In this document: positions 51,231 through 62,300 of the stretch, one piece after another | How positions within the stretch are numbered: the stretch's first letter is position 1 | Layout: every line of letters begins with the position of its first letter | Assembly: GCF_015476115.1 (NCBI RefSeq) | Contig: NZ_CP064295.1 | Span: forward strand, 3,156,001-3,220,000 | Direction of reading: 5' to 3' | Origin: Aegicerativicinus sediminis | GTDB taxonomy: Bacteria; Bacteroidota; Bacteroidia; Flavobacteriales; Flavobacteriaceae | Length of the DNA: 64,000 nt | The notes under the pieces: generated by a model | Databases searched by the model: none | Seen by the model: the letters and a program-made list of their open reading frames with translations, nothing else | Told to the model about the DNA's origin: nothing | Made by a program: the position numbers and the translations under genes

Positions 51231-54200
51231 GGATTTAGTTTTTTAAGTTGGTATTCCTTTTTCCAGCAGAATAAAACTGGTACAACAAAAAGAGTTATAA
51301 GAGCAATGAGCATTCCCCCAAAAGATGGAATTGCCATAGGTATCATAATATCACTTCCTCGGCCATGTGAAGTTAGAATTGGCAATAAGGCCAAAAGGGT
51401 AGTGGCCGTTGTCATTAAACATGGACGGATTCGTTTTTCACCTGCTTCTATCACTGAAGCAATAATGTCATTTTTAGTTTGTGGCTGGTTTTTATCGAAG
51501 GTCTGAGTTAAATAAGTAGCCATAATTACGCCATCATCCGTGGCGATACCAAATAGGGCAATAAACCCTACCCAAACTGCCACACTTAAGTTAATTGGAT
51601 GCAAATTGAAAACATTTCGCAGGTTTTCCCCAAAAAAGTTGAAATTTAAAAACCAATCTTGCCCATATAACCAAATCATTATAAAACCACCCGCAAATGC
51701 TACTGCAATACCAGTGAATACCATGAAAGAGGTAGAAACAGATTTAAATTGAAAATATAATATCAAGAATATAATCAATAGTGCTAGTGGAATTACTACC
51801 GAGAGAGTTTTATCTGCACGAAGCTGATTTTCATAGGTGCCCGTAAAGCTGTAATTAATACCATTTGGAATTAACAATTCACCACTTTCGATTTTATCGT
51901 TTAAAAAATCCTGTGCCTTTTCAACCACATTTACCTCTGCAAAACCATCCATTTTATCGAATAGAACATACCCGACTAAAAAAGTATCTTCACTCTTAAT
52001 CATTTGTGGGCCTTTTTCGTATCGGATACTTGCCAATTCTCTTAATGGAACAGGCTCCATATTGGAAACAGGCACATATATATTTTCAAAATCCGCTTGA
52101 GTGCCACGTAATTCTCTTGGATAACGTACTCGTATTCCATAACGTTCTCTACCTTCAACGGTGGTTGTAAGAACTTCACCACCAACTGCAATGTTTATCA
52201 CAGACTGAACGTCGTTTATATTAATACCATATCGAGCAAGCTTTTCCCTGTCAATATCGACTAGCATATAAGGCTTTCCAACAATCCTATCTGCAAAAAC
52301 GGTTTCAGGTTTTACACCTTCAACTTCTTTTAATAGAGTTTCGAGTTGAAATCCGAATTGTTCAATCTCTTCTAAATTTTGACCTTTTATTTTTATCCCC
52401 ATTGGTGCGCGCATTCCAGTTTGTAGCATTACCAATCGAGTTTCTATAGGTTGTAATTTTGGTGCAGAGGTAACTCCAGGTATTTTAGTTACAGCAACAA
52501 TCTCATTCCAAATATCGTCTGGAGACTTTATCCATGGTCGCCAATTGCGGTAGTATTCCCCATCCTCATCTGGAATTAAATCGTTAAAGGAAATCTTTTG
52601 ATAGTTTATAGGTGTCGTTTTTTCCTCCTCCATTTTCTGAAGATTTTGGACAATGCCTTTATCATTTTTCAAAATAAAATTTCCATTATCATCTACTTTG
52701 AATTTTGTTTTTGTCCCTACAGAATCTAATAAATATTCAGGTTTGTAGAGGATGATATTTTCAAACATTGAAAGTGGAGCAGGGTCTAAGGCAGATGCAG
52801 TTCTACCAGCCTTACCAACAACAGTTTCAATTTCAGGTATGTTAGCAACTGCCATGTCTAACTGTTGTAAAATACGTTTGTTCTCTTTAACTCCAGAGTG
52901 TGGCATGGAAGTTGGCATCAACAGAAATGAACCTTCATTTAGAGAAGGCATAAATTCTTTACCAGTATGTTCTTTAATGACAACACCCAAAATAATCAAA
53001 AGGGTAGGTATACTTAGAAACAACATTTTGTTTTCTAATGTCCATCTCAAAATCCTACTATAATAACTGCGGAAAAAGGTAAAAAACAGTAATAATCCAA
53101 AACAGATTAAGGAAACAAAGATGAAGTTGATAAAGGTGCTCCTATCAAAACCCAAAGGTCTCCAATAAATGGATAATAAAAGCGAAATTGTGAATACAGA
53201 TAATCCAGCGATTAGTTTTGAAGATTGACTTGAACTGAGAGTTTCACGAGTCTCAAAAAAACGTATTAATGCAAAGGCAACAAGGATAAGGCCAAGCCAA
53301 TACCCATAGGTAATGGCTACTATTCCTGCAATAAAGAACAAAAGGTTATAAAGTTGTTTGCTCCTTAGACTTAGTTTTGTTTTTTTGAAAAGAATAGTTG
53401 CTATAGGTGGAATAATAAACAATGCCACTATTATACTAGCAATCAAGGCGAAGGTCTTGGTAAAGGCTAGAGGCCTAAATAATTTGCCTTCAGAACCAAT
53501 CATTGTAAAGACTGGTATAAAACTTATAATAGTAGTCATCACTGCTGTAACAATAGCTCCTGATACTTCGGCTGTGGCATTATATACCACTTTATTTATG
53601 GGAAGGTTTTCACCATTATCATCAACATGGCGAATAATGTTTTCAGAAAGAATAATACCCACATCCACCATGGTTCCAATTGCAATTGCTATTCCCGACA
53701 ATGCAACTATATTGGCATCAACACCAAAATATTTCATTGCAATAAAAACAAATAAAACAGCTATTGGAAGAAGTCCTGATATTAGCATCGACGCTCGTAA
53801 ATTATATACCATTACTATGATTACCAGGATTGTTATAAGTATTTCCAAATAAAGAGCTTCATTAAGAGTATTGAGGGTCTCTTTAATAAGGTCGGTGCGG
53901 TCGTAAAAGGGAATTACTGTTAATTGTGAAACCCTTCCATCGGCTAATGTTTTCTTTGGCAAGCCTCCACTGATTTGAGATATTTTATCTTTAACGTTAT
54001 TGATGACTTCCAATGGATTGGCTCCAAACCTCGATACCACAACCCCGCCGACAACTTCGGCACCTTCTTTATCCAAAATTCCTCGTCTTGCTGATGGTCC
54101 CAGTTGAACATTAGCTACATCTTTAATTTTGATTGAGGTAAAGTTTTTAGAATCGATTACGGCATTTTCAATATCATCGATCGATTTAATGTACCCAAGA

Positions 54201-54952
54201 CCTCTAACCAAATATTCAACCTGATTTATTTCAACTGTTTGTGCACCAATATCCTTATTACTTCCCTTTACGGCTTCAACAACATCCATTAAACCGATGT
54301 TATACTGCCTCATTAATTCCGGATTTACATCTATTTGATATTCTTGTACATATCCTCCAATTGAAGACACTTCAGAGACACCTTCAGCAGAGGAAAGTGC
54401 ATATTTAACTTGGTAGTCCTGCACACTTCTTAATTCGTGTAAATCCCAACCTCCAGTAACTTTGCCATCCTTATCTCTTCCCTCTAAAGTATACCAATAG
54501 ATTTGGCCAAGTGCTGTGGCATCTGGGCCTAAACTCGGTGAGACCCCAGCAGGAAGAATATTATCTGGTAATGAGTTTAATTTTTCCAGAATACGACTAC
54601 GACTCCAGTAATATTCAACATCTTCATTAAAAATGATATAGATGCTACTAAACCCAAACATCGAGGTACTGCGGATTGTTTTAACCCCAGGTATGCCAAG
54701 TAATGAAGTGGTTAATGGATATGTAATTTGATCCTCTATATCTTGAGGTGAGCGTCCTGGCCAATCTGTAAATACAATTTGTTGGTTTTCGCCTAGATCT
54801 GGAATGGCATCAACAGCTACAGGATCATTAGGAAGAAACTTTGTATCCCAATTAAAAGGAGCGTGAACAATACCCCAGCCAATTCCAACCGCTAATAGGA
54901 GTAGGGCTACTAATTTGTTATCTATTAAAAATTTAATGCTTTTGTTTAGCAT
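51227..54952 (-). CDS. cusA: CusA/CzcA-family heavy-metal RND pump
   Basis: A 1241-residue RND transporter with the expected 12 helices and two large periplasmic loops. Key segments are IAIAIGTMVDVGIILSENII in helix 4, GIATDDGVIMATYL in helix 10 and the closing TLFVVPVLFCW. It is about 200 residues longer than E. coli CusA. Part of the excess is in the second half of the first hydrophobic repeat (about 540-640) and part in a periplasmic loop near 770-830. Sequence and context favour Cu(I)/Ag(I); Zn/Co specificity is not excluded. Confidence 0.94.
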   Translation of the reverse strand: MLNKSIKFLIDNKLVALLLLAVGIGWGIVHAPFNWDTKFLPNDPVAVDAIPDLGENQQIVFTDWPGRSPQDIEDQITYPLTTSLLGIPGVKTIRSTSMFGFSSIYIIFNEDVEYYWSRSRILEKLNSLPDNILPAGVSPSLGPDATALGQIYWYTLEGRDKDGKVTGGWDLHELRSVQDYQVKYALSSAEGVSEVSSIGGYVQEYQIDVNPELMRQYNIGLMDVVEAVKGSNKDIGAQTVEINQVEYLVRGLGYIKSIDDIENAVIDSKNFTSIKIKDVANVQLGPSARRGILDKEGAEVVGGVVVSRFGANPLEVINNVKDKISQISGGLPKKTLADGRVSQLTVIPFYDRTDLIKETLNTLNEALYLEILITILVIIVMVYNLRASMLISGLLPIAVLFVFIAMKYFGVDANIVALSGIAIAIGTMVDVGIILSENIIRHVDDNGENLPINKVVYNATAEVSGAIVTAVMTTIISFIPVFTMIGSEGKLFRPLAFTKTFALIASIIVALFIIPPIATILFKKTKLSLRSKQLYNLLFFIAGIVAITYGYWLGLILVAFALIRFFETRETLSSSQSSKLIAGLSVFTISLLLSIYWRPLGFDRSTFINFIFVSLICFGLLLFFTFFRSYYSRILRWTLENKMLFLSIPTLLIILGVVIKEHTGKEFMPSLNEGSFLLMPTSMPHSGVKENKRILQQLDMAVANIPEIETVVGKAGRTASALDPAPLSMFENIILYKPEYLLDSVGTKTKFKVDDNGNFILKNDKGIVQNLQKMEEEKTTPINYQKISFNDLIPDEDGEYYRNWRPWIKSPDDIWNEIVAVTKIPGVTSAPKLQPIETRLVMLQTGMRAPMGIKIKGQNLEEIEQFGFQLETLLKEVEGVKPETVFADRIVGKPYMLVDIDREKLARYGININDVQSVINIAVGGEVLTTTVEGRERYGIRVRYPRELRGTQADFENIYVPVSNMEPVPLRELASIRYEKGPQMIKSEDTFLVGYVLFDKMDGFAEVNVVEKAQDFLNDKIESGELLIPNGINYSFTGTYENQLRADKTLSVVIPLALLIIFLILYFQFKSVSTSFMVFTGIAVAFAGGFIMIWLYGQDWFLNFNFFGENLRNVFNLHPINLSVAVWVGFIALFGIATDDGVIMATYLTQTFDKNQPQTKNDIIASVIEAGEKRIRPCLMTTATTLLALLPILTSHGRGSDIMIPMAIPSFGGMLIALITLFVVPVLFCWKKEYQLKKLNP

Positions 54953-55002
54953 GGTTTTAGTGATTAAATAGTTGTTAGGATTTAAGTACTAACAGAAGAG
55001 GG

Positions 55003-55024
55003 GTTTAATCAACTTCGATTAAAC
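55003..55024. promoter_or_regulatory. inverted repeat upstream of cusA
   Basis: The arms GTTTAATC and GATTAAAC surround AACTTC, 51 nt upstream of the cusA start. It is a candidate binding site for a copper-responsive regulator; no such regulator is encoded in the window. Confidence 0.45.
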
Positions 55025-55031
55025 ACCAAAA

Positions 55032-55055
55032 GTTTCTCAGGAAAATCCTGGAAAC
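55032..55055 (-). terminator. hairpin between the HYC_CC_PP gene and cusA
   Basis: GTTTC-T-CAGGA pairs with TCCTG-GAAAC (one bulged base) around AAA. On the minus strand it is followed by TTTT, so it is a weak terminator or attenuator 11 nt beyond the HYC_CC_PP stop codon. Confidence 0.5.
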
Positions 55056-55065
55056 ATCACTAAAA

Positions 55066-55470
55066 TCAAATTAAATAAGTCTCGTCTAGCTTATAAATAC
55101 ACCTAAATATTTTAGGTGGTGGAGATTCGTCTTGGAAAATGTTTTGTTCTTGTTCTGGAACAAATAATAGAAAATATGAAGAAATAAAAGCAGTTACAAA
55201 AGATGGTTGATCCAACTTATAGTGGTCAAATTGAATTTTTAATTCATCCTGACCTTCAACCGAAACCACATCATTTTTACAACAAGTTTTTTCGATAGAA
55301 ACTTGGTTTGGCAAATCCATTCCCATGCCACATCCTTTGAGCTCAGAGAAAACAGCAACTTCGACTAAATGGTCGCCACAGAAGTGTTTGCTTATAGAAA
55401 AACTAAAGGTTGATAGCAGGACAACGACTGCCATTAAAATTGAGGTGATATGTAAAAATCTCTTCTTCAC
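55066..55470 (-). CDS. HYC_CC_PP-family small copper-associated protein
   Basis: A 134-residue exported protein with an N-terminal leader (ILMAVVVLLSTFSFSI). The family motif is visible as SKHFCGD, GCGMGM and TCCKND, followed by the C-terminal SPPPKIF proline motif. Its start is GTG at 55470, a few bases downstream of the -7 box, so the mRNA may have almost no leader. The family occurs next to copper pumps in Bacteroidetes and is presumed to bind metal. It lies 113 nt upstream of cusA. Confidence 0.82.
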   Translation of the reverse strand: MKKRFLHITSILMAVVVLLSTFSFSISKHFCGDHLVEVAVFSELKGCGMGMDLPNQVSIEKTCCKNDVVSVEGQDELKIQFDHYKLDQPSFVTAFISSYFLLFVPEQEQNIFQDESPPPKIFRCIYKLDETYLI

Positions 55471-55478
55471 TTCGGTAT

Positions 55479-55486
55479 CAAATGTA
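55479..55486 (-). promoter_or_regulatory. -7 box of the HYC_CC_PP/copper locus
   Basis: On the minus strand TACATTTG is a perfect TAnnTTTG element. It ends only 8 nt before the GTG start, so transcription would begin within a few bases of the start codon. A TTTG lies about 30 nt upstream, too far for a standard -33 box. Confidence 0.55.
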
Positions 55487-55652
55487 CGAAAATGATTGAT
55501 TTAGAGTGTTTTTTAACAAATATTTTGAAATTATTTATGACCAAATATGGGACTTTTATCAATCCCTTAGACCCTAATCGTAAGCAATTTACAGTAAATA
55601 TTTCTTTATAATTTCACAAAAGAAATCTTATTCAGAAAAAATGAATTTTTTA

Positions 55653-55684
55653 TTTGAAGTAACCAAAAAAGCAAATTATATTTG
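55653..55684 (+). promoter_or_regulatory. tRNA-Ser promoter
   Basis: TTTG at 55653-55656 (written TATTTGAAG) and TATATTTG at 55677-55684, with a 20-nt spacer, fit the Bacteroidetes consensus, 10 nt upstream of the tRNA. Confidence 0.85.
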
Positions 55685-55694
55685 CATCCGCTTA

Positions 55695-55779
55695 GGAGGA
55701 ATGGCAGAGTGGTCGAATGCGGCAGTCTTGAAAACTGTTGAGGGTCACACCTCCGGGGGTTCGAATCCCTCTTCCTCCG
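55695..55779 (+). tRNA. tRNA-Ser (anticodon TGA)
   Basis: An 85-nt type II tRNA. Acceptor GGAGGAA/TTCCTCC with G73 as expected for serine, anticodon loop CTTGAAA, a long variable arm (TTGAGGGTCACACCTCC region) and T-loop TTCGAAT. No encoded CCA. It borders the accessory region to the right and is a typical integration target. Confidence 0.97.
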
Positions 55780-55782
55780 CAA

Positions 55783-55822
55783 AAAACCCTGTAATCAATT
55801 GATTAGCAGGGTTTTATTTTTT
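55783..55822 (+). terminator. tRNA-Ser terminator
   Basis: AAAACCCTG and CAGGGTTTT form the stem; the loop TAATCAATTGATTA is itself self-complementary. A T-rich tract follows. Beyond it lie two copies of AGGTGTAA 12 nt apart (55824-55831 and 55836-55843). The rest of 55823-55869 holds nothing else I can name. Confidence 0.82.
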
Positions 55823-55869
55823 AAGGTGTAAAATTAGGTGTAACTTAATTTAGTAAAATCGTTGAATTT

Positions 55870-56268
55870 TTACATATACTTTGTTTGCTCGAATATGCCC
55901 ATTACTACCGCTTCACCGTGAATAGGTAACTGGATTTCTTGTTTCTCTGTTTTGGTTTGCTCAGAGTTTTTCCTTTCATTTCTCTTTATCCTAACACCAA
56001 AGAAATTGGTTCCTAACCAAAATTTACTTTGATATTGATCTCCAATCTTTCTTCTTAAAACGATTGTATAAAAATCCTGCTCCTTTTTGAAACTCTCAAT
56101 TTCCAATTTTACAGTTATTGCTCCATGTGAGGCTAAATCATAAACATTCACCTCAGACTTGGTCAAATTATTGATTGTTTCTCCAGTTATGGAGTCTGAT
56201 GCACTCATGGTTAAAATCCATCGATCCATGAGCATGGTTGCTCCTCCCGTAATTATTATTCTTGACAT
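55870..56268 (-). CDS. 132-aa unknown protein next to the giant metzincin gene
   Basis: I recognise no family. The protein lacks a signal peptide and membrane helix. Its first half (MSRIIITGGATMLMDRWILT to VTVKL-like strands around AITVKLEIESFKK) looks like a beta barrel or sandwich. The latter part is basic and polar (IKRNERKNSEQTKTEKQE), and the end is QLPIHGEAVVMGIF. It follows the 2012-aa gene by 113 nt containing a strong stem-loop, so it is probably co-transcribed and could be a partner, chaperone or inhibitor of that protein. This is inference from position only. Confidence 0.6.
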   Translation of the reverse strand: MSRIIITGGATMLMDRWILTMSASDSITGETINNLTKSEVNVYDLASHGAITVKLEIESFKKEQDFYTIVLRRKIGDQYQSKFWLGTNFFGVRIKRNERKNSEQTKTEKQEIQLPIHGEAVVMGIFEQTKYM

Positions 56269-56300
56269 ATTTAAAAGATTTATAAATTAAACTTGGAATA

Positions 56301-56341
56301 CTTCTTACTGCACCCTCAAAAAAGAAGGTGCAGTATAGAAG
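56301..56341 (-). other. intercistronic stem-loop
   Basis: CTTCTTACTGCACC pairs with GGTGCAGTA-T-AGAAG (one bulged T) around a 12-nt A-rich loop. There is no T-run on either side, so it is not a standard terminator. It lies between the giant gene and the 132-aa gene and may protect or separate the two messages. Confidence 0.65.
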
Positions 56342-56381
56342 GCATTAACTAATCCCCATGATTGAATTTAAATTTCATCGG

Positions 56382-59300
56382 TTATACCCCATAATTGTCT
56401 ATCAAGCTTTGATCGCCTCTCATTATATCCCATTGCCATTTGAAGAAATAAAGTCTTTCCAATGGGTTTGGTAATCTCAATGGTGGAGGGTTATTATTTA
56501 ATTTTGTTGAATAATCCATGTAATTATCCGTATAACCCCTAGGGAATTTGTGTGAGGAAAGGGCATTACTGAAAATATGAGGTAGTGAGAGTGAGTGCCC
56601 AATTTCATGAACGAATGTATTAGGAGAGGATAAGTTTGTTCCAAAAACTACAACAGCATTCCCCCAAACGAAAGTTCCTGAGACTACAGATGAATCGGCA
56701 ATACCTCCTGCTGATGCGCTCTCATCAGTTAAGAAAATTATGGACCTCTTAGATCCTGCTGGAGGGGCGTTATTTCCTAATTTCATATATAGTGCCAACA
56801 GGTCATTCATGAAGTTACTAGCATTATGGTTGTTGCCTTGAGGATAACTCGCCTTAAATGCTGTAACATCTGGATCTGTTCCATCTAAATCATTTATTAT
56901 GAAACGTTCGTCCTCAAGTACCTCTGCTCTAATTAATGCCTGATTGAATGACTGGTTCTTAAGAATATCATGATATTGGGATGATAGCGTCACATTTGCG
57001 CTGTCATATGAGACTCTTACCATTACCAATTCTGCCTTAGGAATTCTATCATTCTGATACATCATAATCTTACCGACTTGTTCCTCAATATTTTCACCAC
57101 GAGCTATAATGTGGATTTGGGTGTGTGATGATAAGAGACCTCTCCCGGACCTTATTGTGAAAGCGTCCTCTAGAGTCCAATAAGTTCGGGAGTTTCCATT
57201 AGAGGAATCTAAAACCTTTGTTGTTTTTCTACCCCTGCTGATTACATCTCGAATATTAATTGATGATGGAGAAACCGAAAGAATTGGGTTCTCTGGACGC
57301 AATTCAATTGTATTGTTTCTGGCATCTAATGCATCAATTTCGTCAATTTCCAGACTTATTTTAACACCCTGTTCATGCATTCTCGACCCTTTATTAAACC
57401 CTGATATTCCGCGTGGAGGGAAAATACTTATCCACGATGGGTAATAATCAGTGCCGTATGGTTGAATTGGATTTGGGTCACCATTTAGATATTCACTTTT
57501 TAAAGCGGCAATATTTGAAACTAAGGGCTGTTTGGCATTGACCGAAGCATTGTTTACATCAACCAAAACCGTTTCTATGGGATGGATATATTCATCTCTC
57601 AAATAATCAAACCCAAAGTGTCCTGCATATCTTACATTAACAGTTGACTCATCTCCATTTGTTCTCATAAATGTTCTAGGCGGTACAGCTTTTACAATAA
57701 ATCTTAATAAGTCATTATTTTCGGGCGCATCAGAAGATTCGGAATCGGTGAGTGATAAACTTTCTGATCCGGAGGTATATTCTACATTATCTCCTCTTGA
57801 AACCCGATCCCTTACCGTTGGATTATCCATGAGAGTTTCATTTTCTCTTGTGCTTTCACCACCATCAATTTGTTGCTGAAGATGTTGTCGTGTTAAGTTT
57901 TGCGCATCATCTTCGGTTAAATTGCCACTTCTCCTTGCCTGGTTAATACCCTCAGATATATTCCTTGAATTCGTCGTATTATGTTGTTGAGATGCTAGGC
58001 TTTTAGCCATTTCTGCAAATGCTTTGGCATTTTCCTGGTTGGATAAATAGGTTTTCATGACATTGTCTTGATTACCTGCCAGACCTGTGATATCATTAAA
58101 AATCCCTGCTTTGCCAAGTAGCTCAGACAATGGAGTCAATCCAACTCCTGGAGCAGGAGCGTCTGGAGCATTTTGTATATTTACCATTGGAGTTGCAAAA
58201 TCCTTATATTCAGGTTTGTAGTCGGTAATTACTGGGGTAGGGGTGGTAACTGGAGAAATAGGGGTTGGTTCTTCCGTTCTAAATTTATCCCAATCCTGAG
58301 AAGAATTCTCTTTAACCATTTCACACGCATCGCAATTTCCTTGAATTGCTTCCATAAATACCCCTCTGGTTGGGATACTTATTCTATAAGGAGGCATTGG
58401 TGTTAAAGGTTTATAATAATCAGTTAACGATGTTTCTAAAAATACGTTATCTCCTATTTCTTCCAACATATTATTTCTTCCAACTTTGTAGCCGTCAGCA
58501 ACCGGAAATACCAAAGAATTTCCAGTAATCGTTATCAACTCATTCTTTAGAACTGATGCTAAACTTCTCATGGCTGATAGGTTTCCAGTACTTGTATATG
58601 TTTGGATGTTGAATCCGTCCATAAGCATATACCTTCTATCTGGATCCAAGTTTCTCCACAATATTTTGTTATAATGTTCAATGTGACTATTGAGATGCTC
58701 GATTAAGGTATTAACTAAATATTCATCTTCCTTTCTGGGGTCTTTTTTATCTCTGGAAGTAAGGGGAATGTAAAGATTGGTTCCATCTAGGAGGTCGTCA
58801 TTTACGTATCCACTGTAAATTCTACCATTAAAGAATTCTGTAGAATAATCCATATCAACACGCCCGATATTAAGTTTGATATGATTTTTAAGCGCTATGA
58901 CATCCTCATTTGAGCAGCTTAAACTCATATAATCAGTAGTGCCACCGATGGCGCGTCTTGTCTTACCAATCGGGCCATTAGAATTAAAATTGACTGTAAT
59001 TGTTCGATTCCCTCCAGAATACTTTTGATCTGTAGAAAAATCTAATGGTAGGCCATCACCATTGTGTTGTATGGTATAGGTGGTTCCCCCACCTGGTGCT
59101 GAAGATTCTTGTATAGTTACGTTTCCATAATGTATGGAAATGGAATCCGTAATTCTTGCAAATACCAAAGGCAAGATATCATTGTAAAAAATTCCGTCCC
59201 ATTCTGAAATTAATCGACCAGCCAAATAATAATTCATCATATCTGCAACAGCTTCAGAGCCCGTATAGCCTAATATTTTTGCATAGGTTTCCCATAACAA

Positions 59301-62300
59301 ACCGTCAACATGTCCATCCTCAAAAAAGTCACTGGGCCCAAATGACACATTTGCGCCGTTATGAGAAATAGTTTGTCTAGAAAAGGTTTTAACTCTAATA
59401 CATTTAGCTGGTGGTACAGATCTAAAATTGTCATCAATTGTAATGAAAGCATCAGAGATTTTTTGGGCTACTAGAATTTCATGTTCCACAGTATCTGATG
59501 ATGTGCCGCCAAATAAAGCTCCCACTGGTCCTAATACACCCACCAAGATTGATGCGCCAATGTTTCTTCGAATTGTTTTTTCAACATTCAATTCTTCAGT
59601 TGTAACTGTTTCTGTTACTATGGGAAAAGATTTTATCCGATCATATTTTGTTTTAGGTCTTGGTATATTAGCCTTAATTTGCATCTTACCTCTGATTTGC
59701 ATCACTTCAGTATCAGCATAGGTTAATCCTTCAGCTGGAAAATTAACCCTTTCATAATTTGTTTTTATCCTATCGTTGGCATCAAATGCTTTAATAAGGG
59801 GATGCATAGTTCTTCCTAAAAACCGGAATTTATTCCATTTTAAATAAGTGTGTGACGGAATTGGTAAAAGGTTTTGTGCTAGTATATCTTTCCATTTACT
59901 TATGTTTTCAGTTGTAAATTCTGTCATTAATAGAGGTACGAAAACACATTCCTCCACATGGGAAACCTCTTGGAAAATTGCATAATGTCTTAATACCTCA
60001 AAATACATCATCGTCAAAGAGTGACAATGGTTATGATTTGCGACAGTTTCTGCAGTAACGCCATATTCTTGACCCTCTGTTACAGTGGTGACAACCGAAG
60101 CGTTGAGCTCTCTGTAACTTTCTGCATTTTGCATTATGGCCTGTCTCAGTTTTTCACCAAAAAATTGAGAAATATTCCTAGAACTGTTTTGCGATGCTGA
60201 AGATCGTGAATTGGCAAACCCGCCTGCTACACCAAGGGACCCTCCAATACCGCCATACGAAACACCGATTCCAAGTCCCGCAGACATACCAGAAGTATGG
60301 GCGTTGCTTCTTCCTCGCATACTTTCATTTATATCTCCGCTTAATTGATCAGTTATAAAACGATCATTTATTAATTCCGCTGCTAAGCTTTCGCCCTGAG
60401 AAATAGATTGCCTTTCGGAACCTCTTAAAGAATGTGTTGATTCAAAAACAACAATTTGCTTTTTTTGCCCTGGAGCTAATGGGAGTGAATAAACCAAATC
60501 ACCAAGGGAATAGCCGTCGGCTTTAAATACTGATTTAAAATAGACGATATGCCCTGTCGCCACAGTAACTGCTTGGTAAAGTGATAACTCGTCATTTGAA
60601 TCAGGAGAATCCTGCCATTTGACAGGATTATCTAGATCTATTATATTCCTTTTCAGTTTTTGCCCCTCCCTTTTTAAGTTATATTTTGTTTTACCTGATA
60701 CAATCTCCTTAGACAGTGAATAATTTGCAACGTCTGGATCAGTAATACGTACTACCGCATTATATGAATATTCTCTTAAGGTTCTGTTTGGTGTGGTTAG
60801 GTTAATACAGCTCCCGCCTATATCTTGAGTATATTCATCTGAATTAATTAAATCAACTTGGTCTGGTAATCTTTTTGCTTTTGTGGGAGAATTGCATTCA
60901 CAATCATCATGTTCTTCTTCAATATCCAATTCTGATAATTCCTGTTCAGTAAGTAAAATGTATATAAAATCATCTGAAATGGTCTCTTTACCGGAATCCT
61001 GAACTATTATTAGATTGACCGGGTTATCGGGAGCTATTGATACTAAGGCTTGCGCTTCAACATAGGTTCCATAGGGATAATCCATTGTAAAATTGCCAGA
61101 TTTGTCGGTGGTACCAGAAGTTACAATTCTATTAACTTCATCACCTTCTATTTTGGCTTGCACCAAAACTGTCAATTCATTCAAGTTATGTTTATTTCCT
61201 GTCTGTAATACCTTACCTCTTAGTTTTTTTATAGTTGTTGGTTTACCAGTTGAAGGATCATTTATAACTCCATCCGGCGCATAATTCCTGACTTTAATAT
61301 TCAAATCTTCAAGTTCTTCATCATTGGCGTCATATTGATTTTCCCACAGAATTGAACCATCATGACCTTTTACGCTAACGTTTACCATTCCATTGATGTT
61401 GGTTGTTACTATCGGTTCACCGTTATTAAATCTAAAATCAGTTTTATTATCGACTAATTCATTAGAATTTCCCCAATTATGACGCAGAATGTTTAGTCCT
61501 CCATTTTCGGAATTATACTCCACAGACAGATCATAAAAATCTAAATCAGACAATTTCATTTCATCCTCAGAAACGACCTCAAAAGTCCCTTTAATCGTAT
61601 TCGTTTTTAGTTCTGGAAATTCAATTGGAAAATCAAAAAGCTTTTGGAAATTGGCCTTCAGGTAATTAAAGAATTCCTCGTTTAGGCGATATTCCTTTCT
61701 TTTTAAAAAGTCTAATAGTTGAGTGTATCCAATTGTAAATTCGGCAGAAGCAATTTGGGGGTAAGAGCCATTTAAATCGACGAGAATTTGGATGAAATCT
61801 AATACAAAATGATCTGAAATAGTTCGTTCGGGATATAGCTGTCCAAAAACATATTTAAATAACTCGTAAGCCTCTTTATTAATAATAAAAACACTTTTAT
61901 TTAATTGGTCCGGTAGGTTAATTAAACCCTCTGAATTTAAAGATGTTTCTTTATTTCTTTTTTCCGGTCCATAGGTAGCCATGTATCTACCTAATTCTTC
62001 TTGATAATCTCGTCTATCATAATCAGAAGAAAATGGCGATTTCATATAGAAAATGCCTTCAAATTCTCGCGAAGTAATTAAATGATTAAACTTGTCGGTG
62101 GTATTAACATTGAACTTAAAGGAATAATTATTGATATTAGACCCATCTCTTAAAATGTCAATAAAATGGTAAAGGAAAAACCCATAAATATCCTCCAGTT
62201 CTCCCTGAACAAGTTCATTCAGAGGCACATTAACTAAATAATCTTCATCTGAAATTTCATGTTTCGAATAAAATTTTTGAAAACCATTAGTAAATCGAAA

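Noticed and set aside
53358-53852. 164-codon plus-strand frame inside cusA
   Set aside because: It lies wholly antisense to a well-supported RND gene. Its composition (Ile/Thr/Ala-rich) is what the reverse of hydrophobic helices gives.
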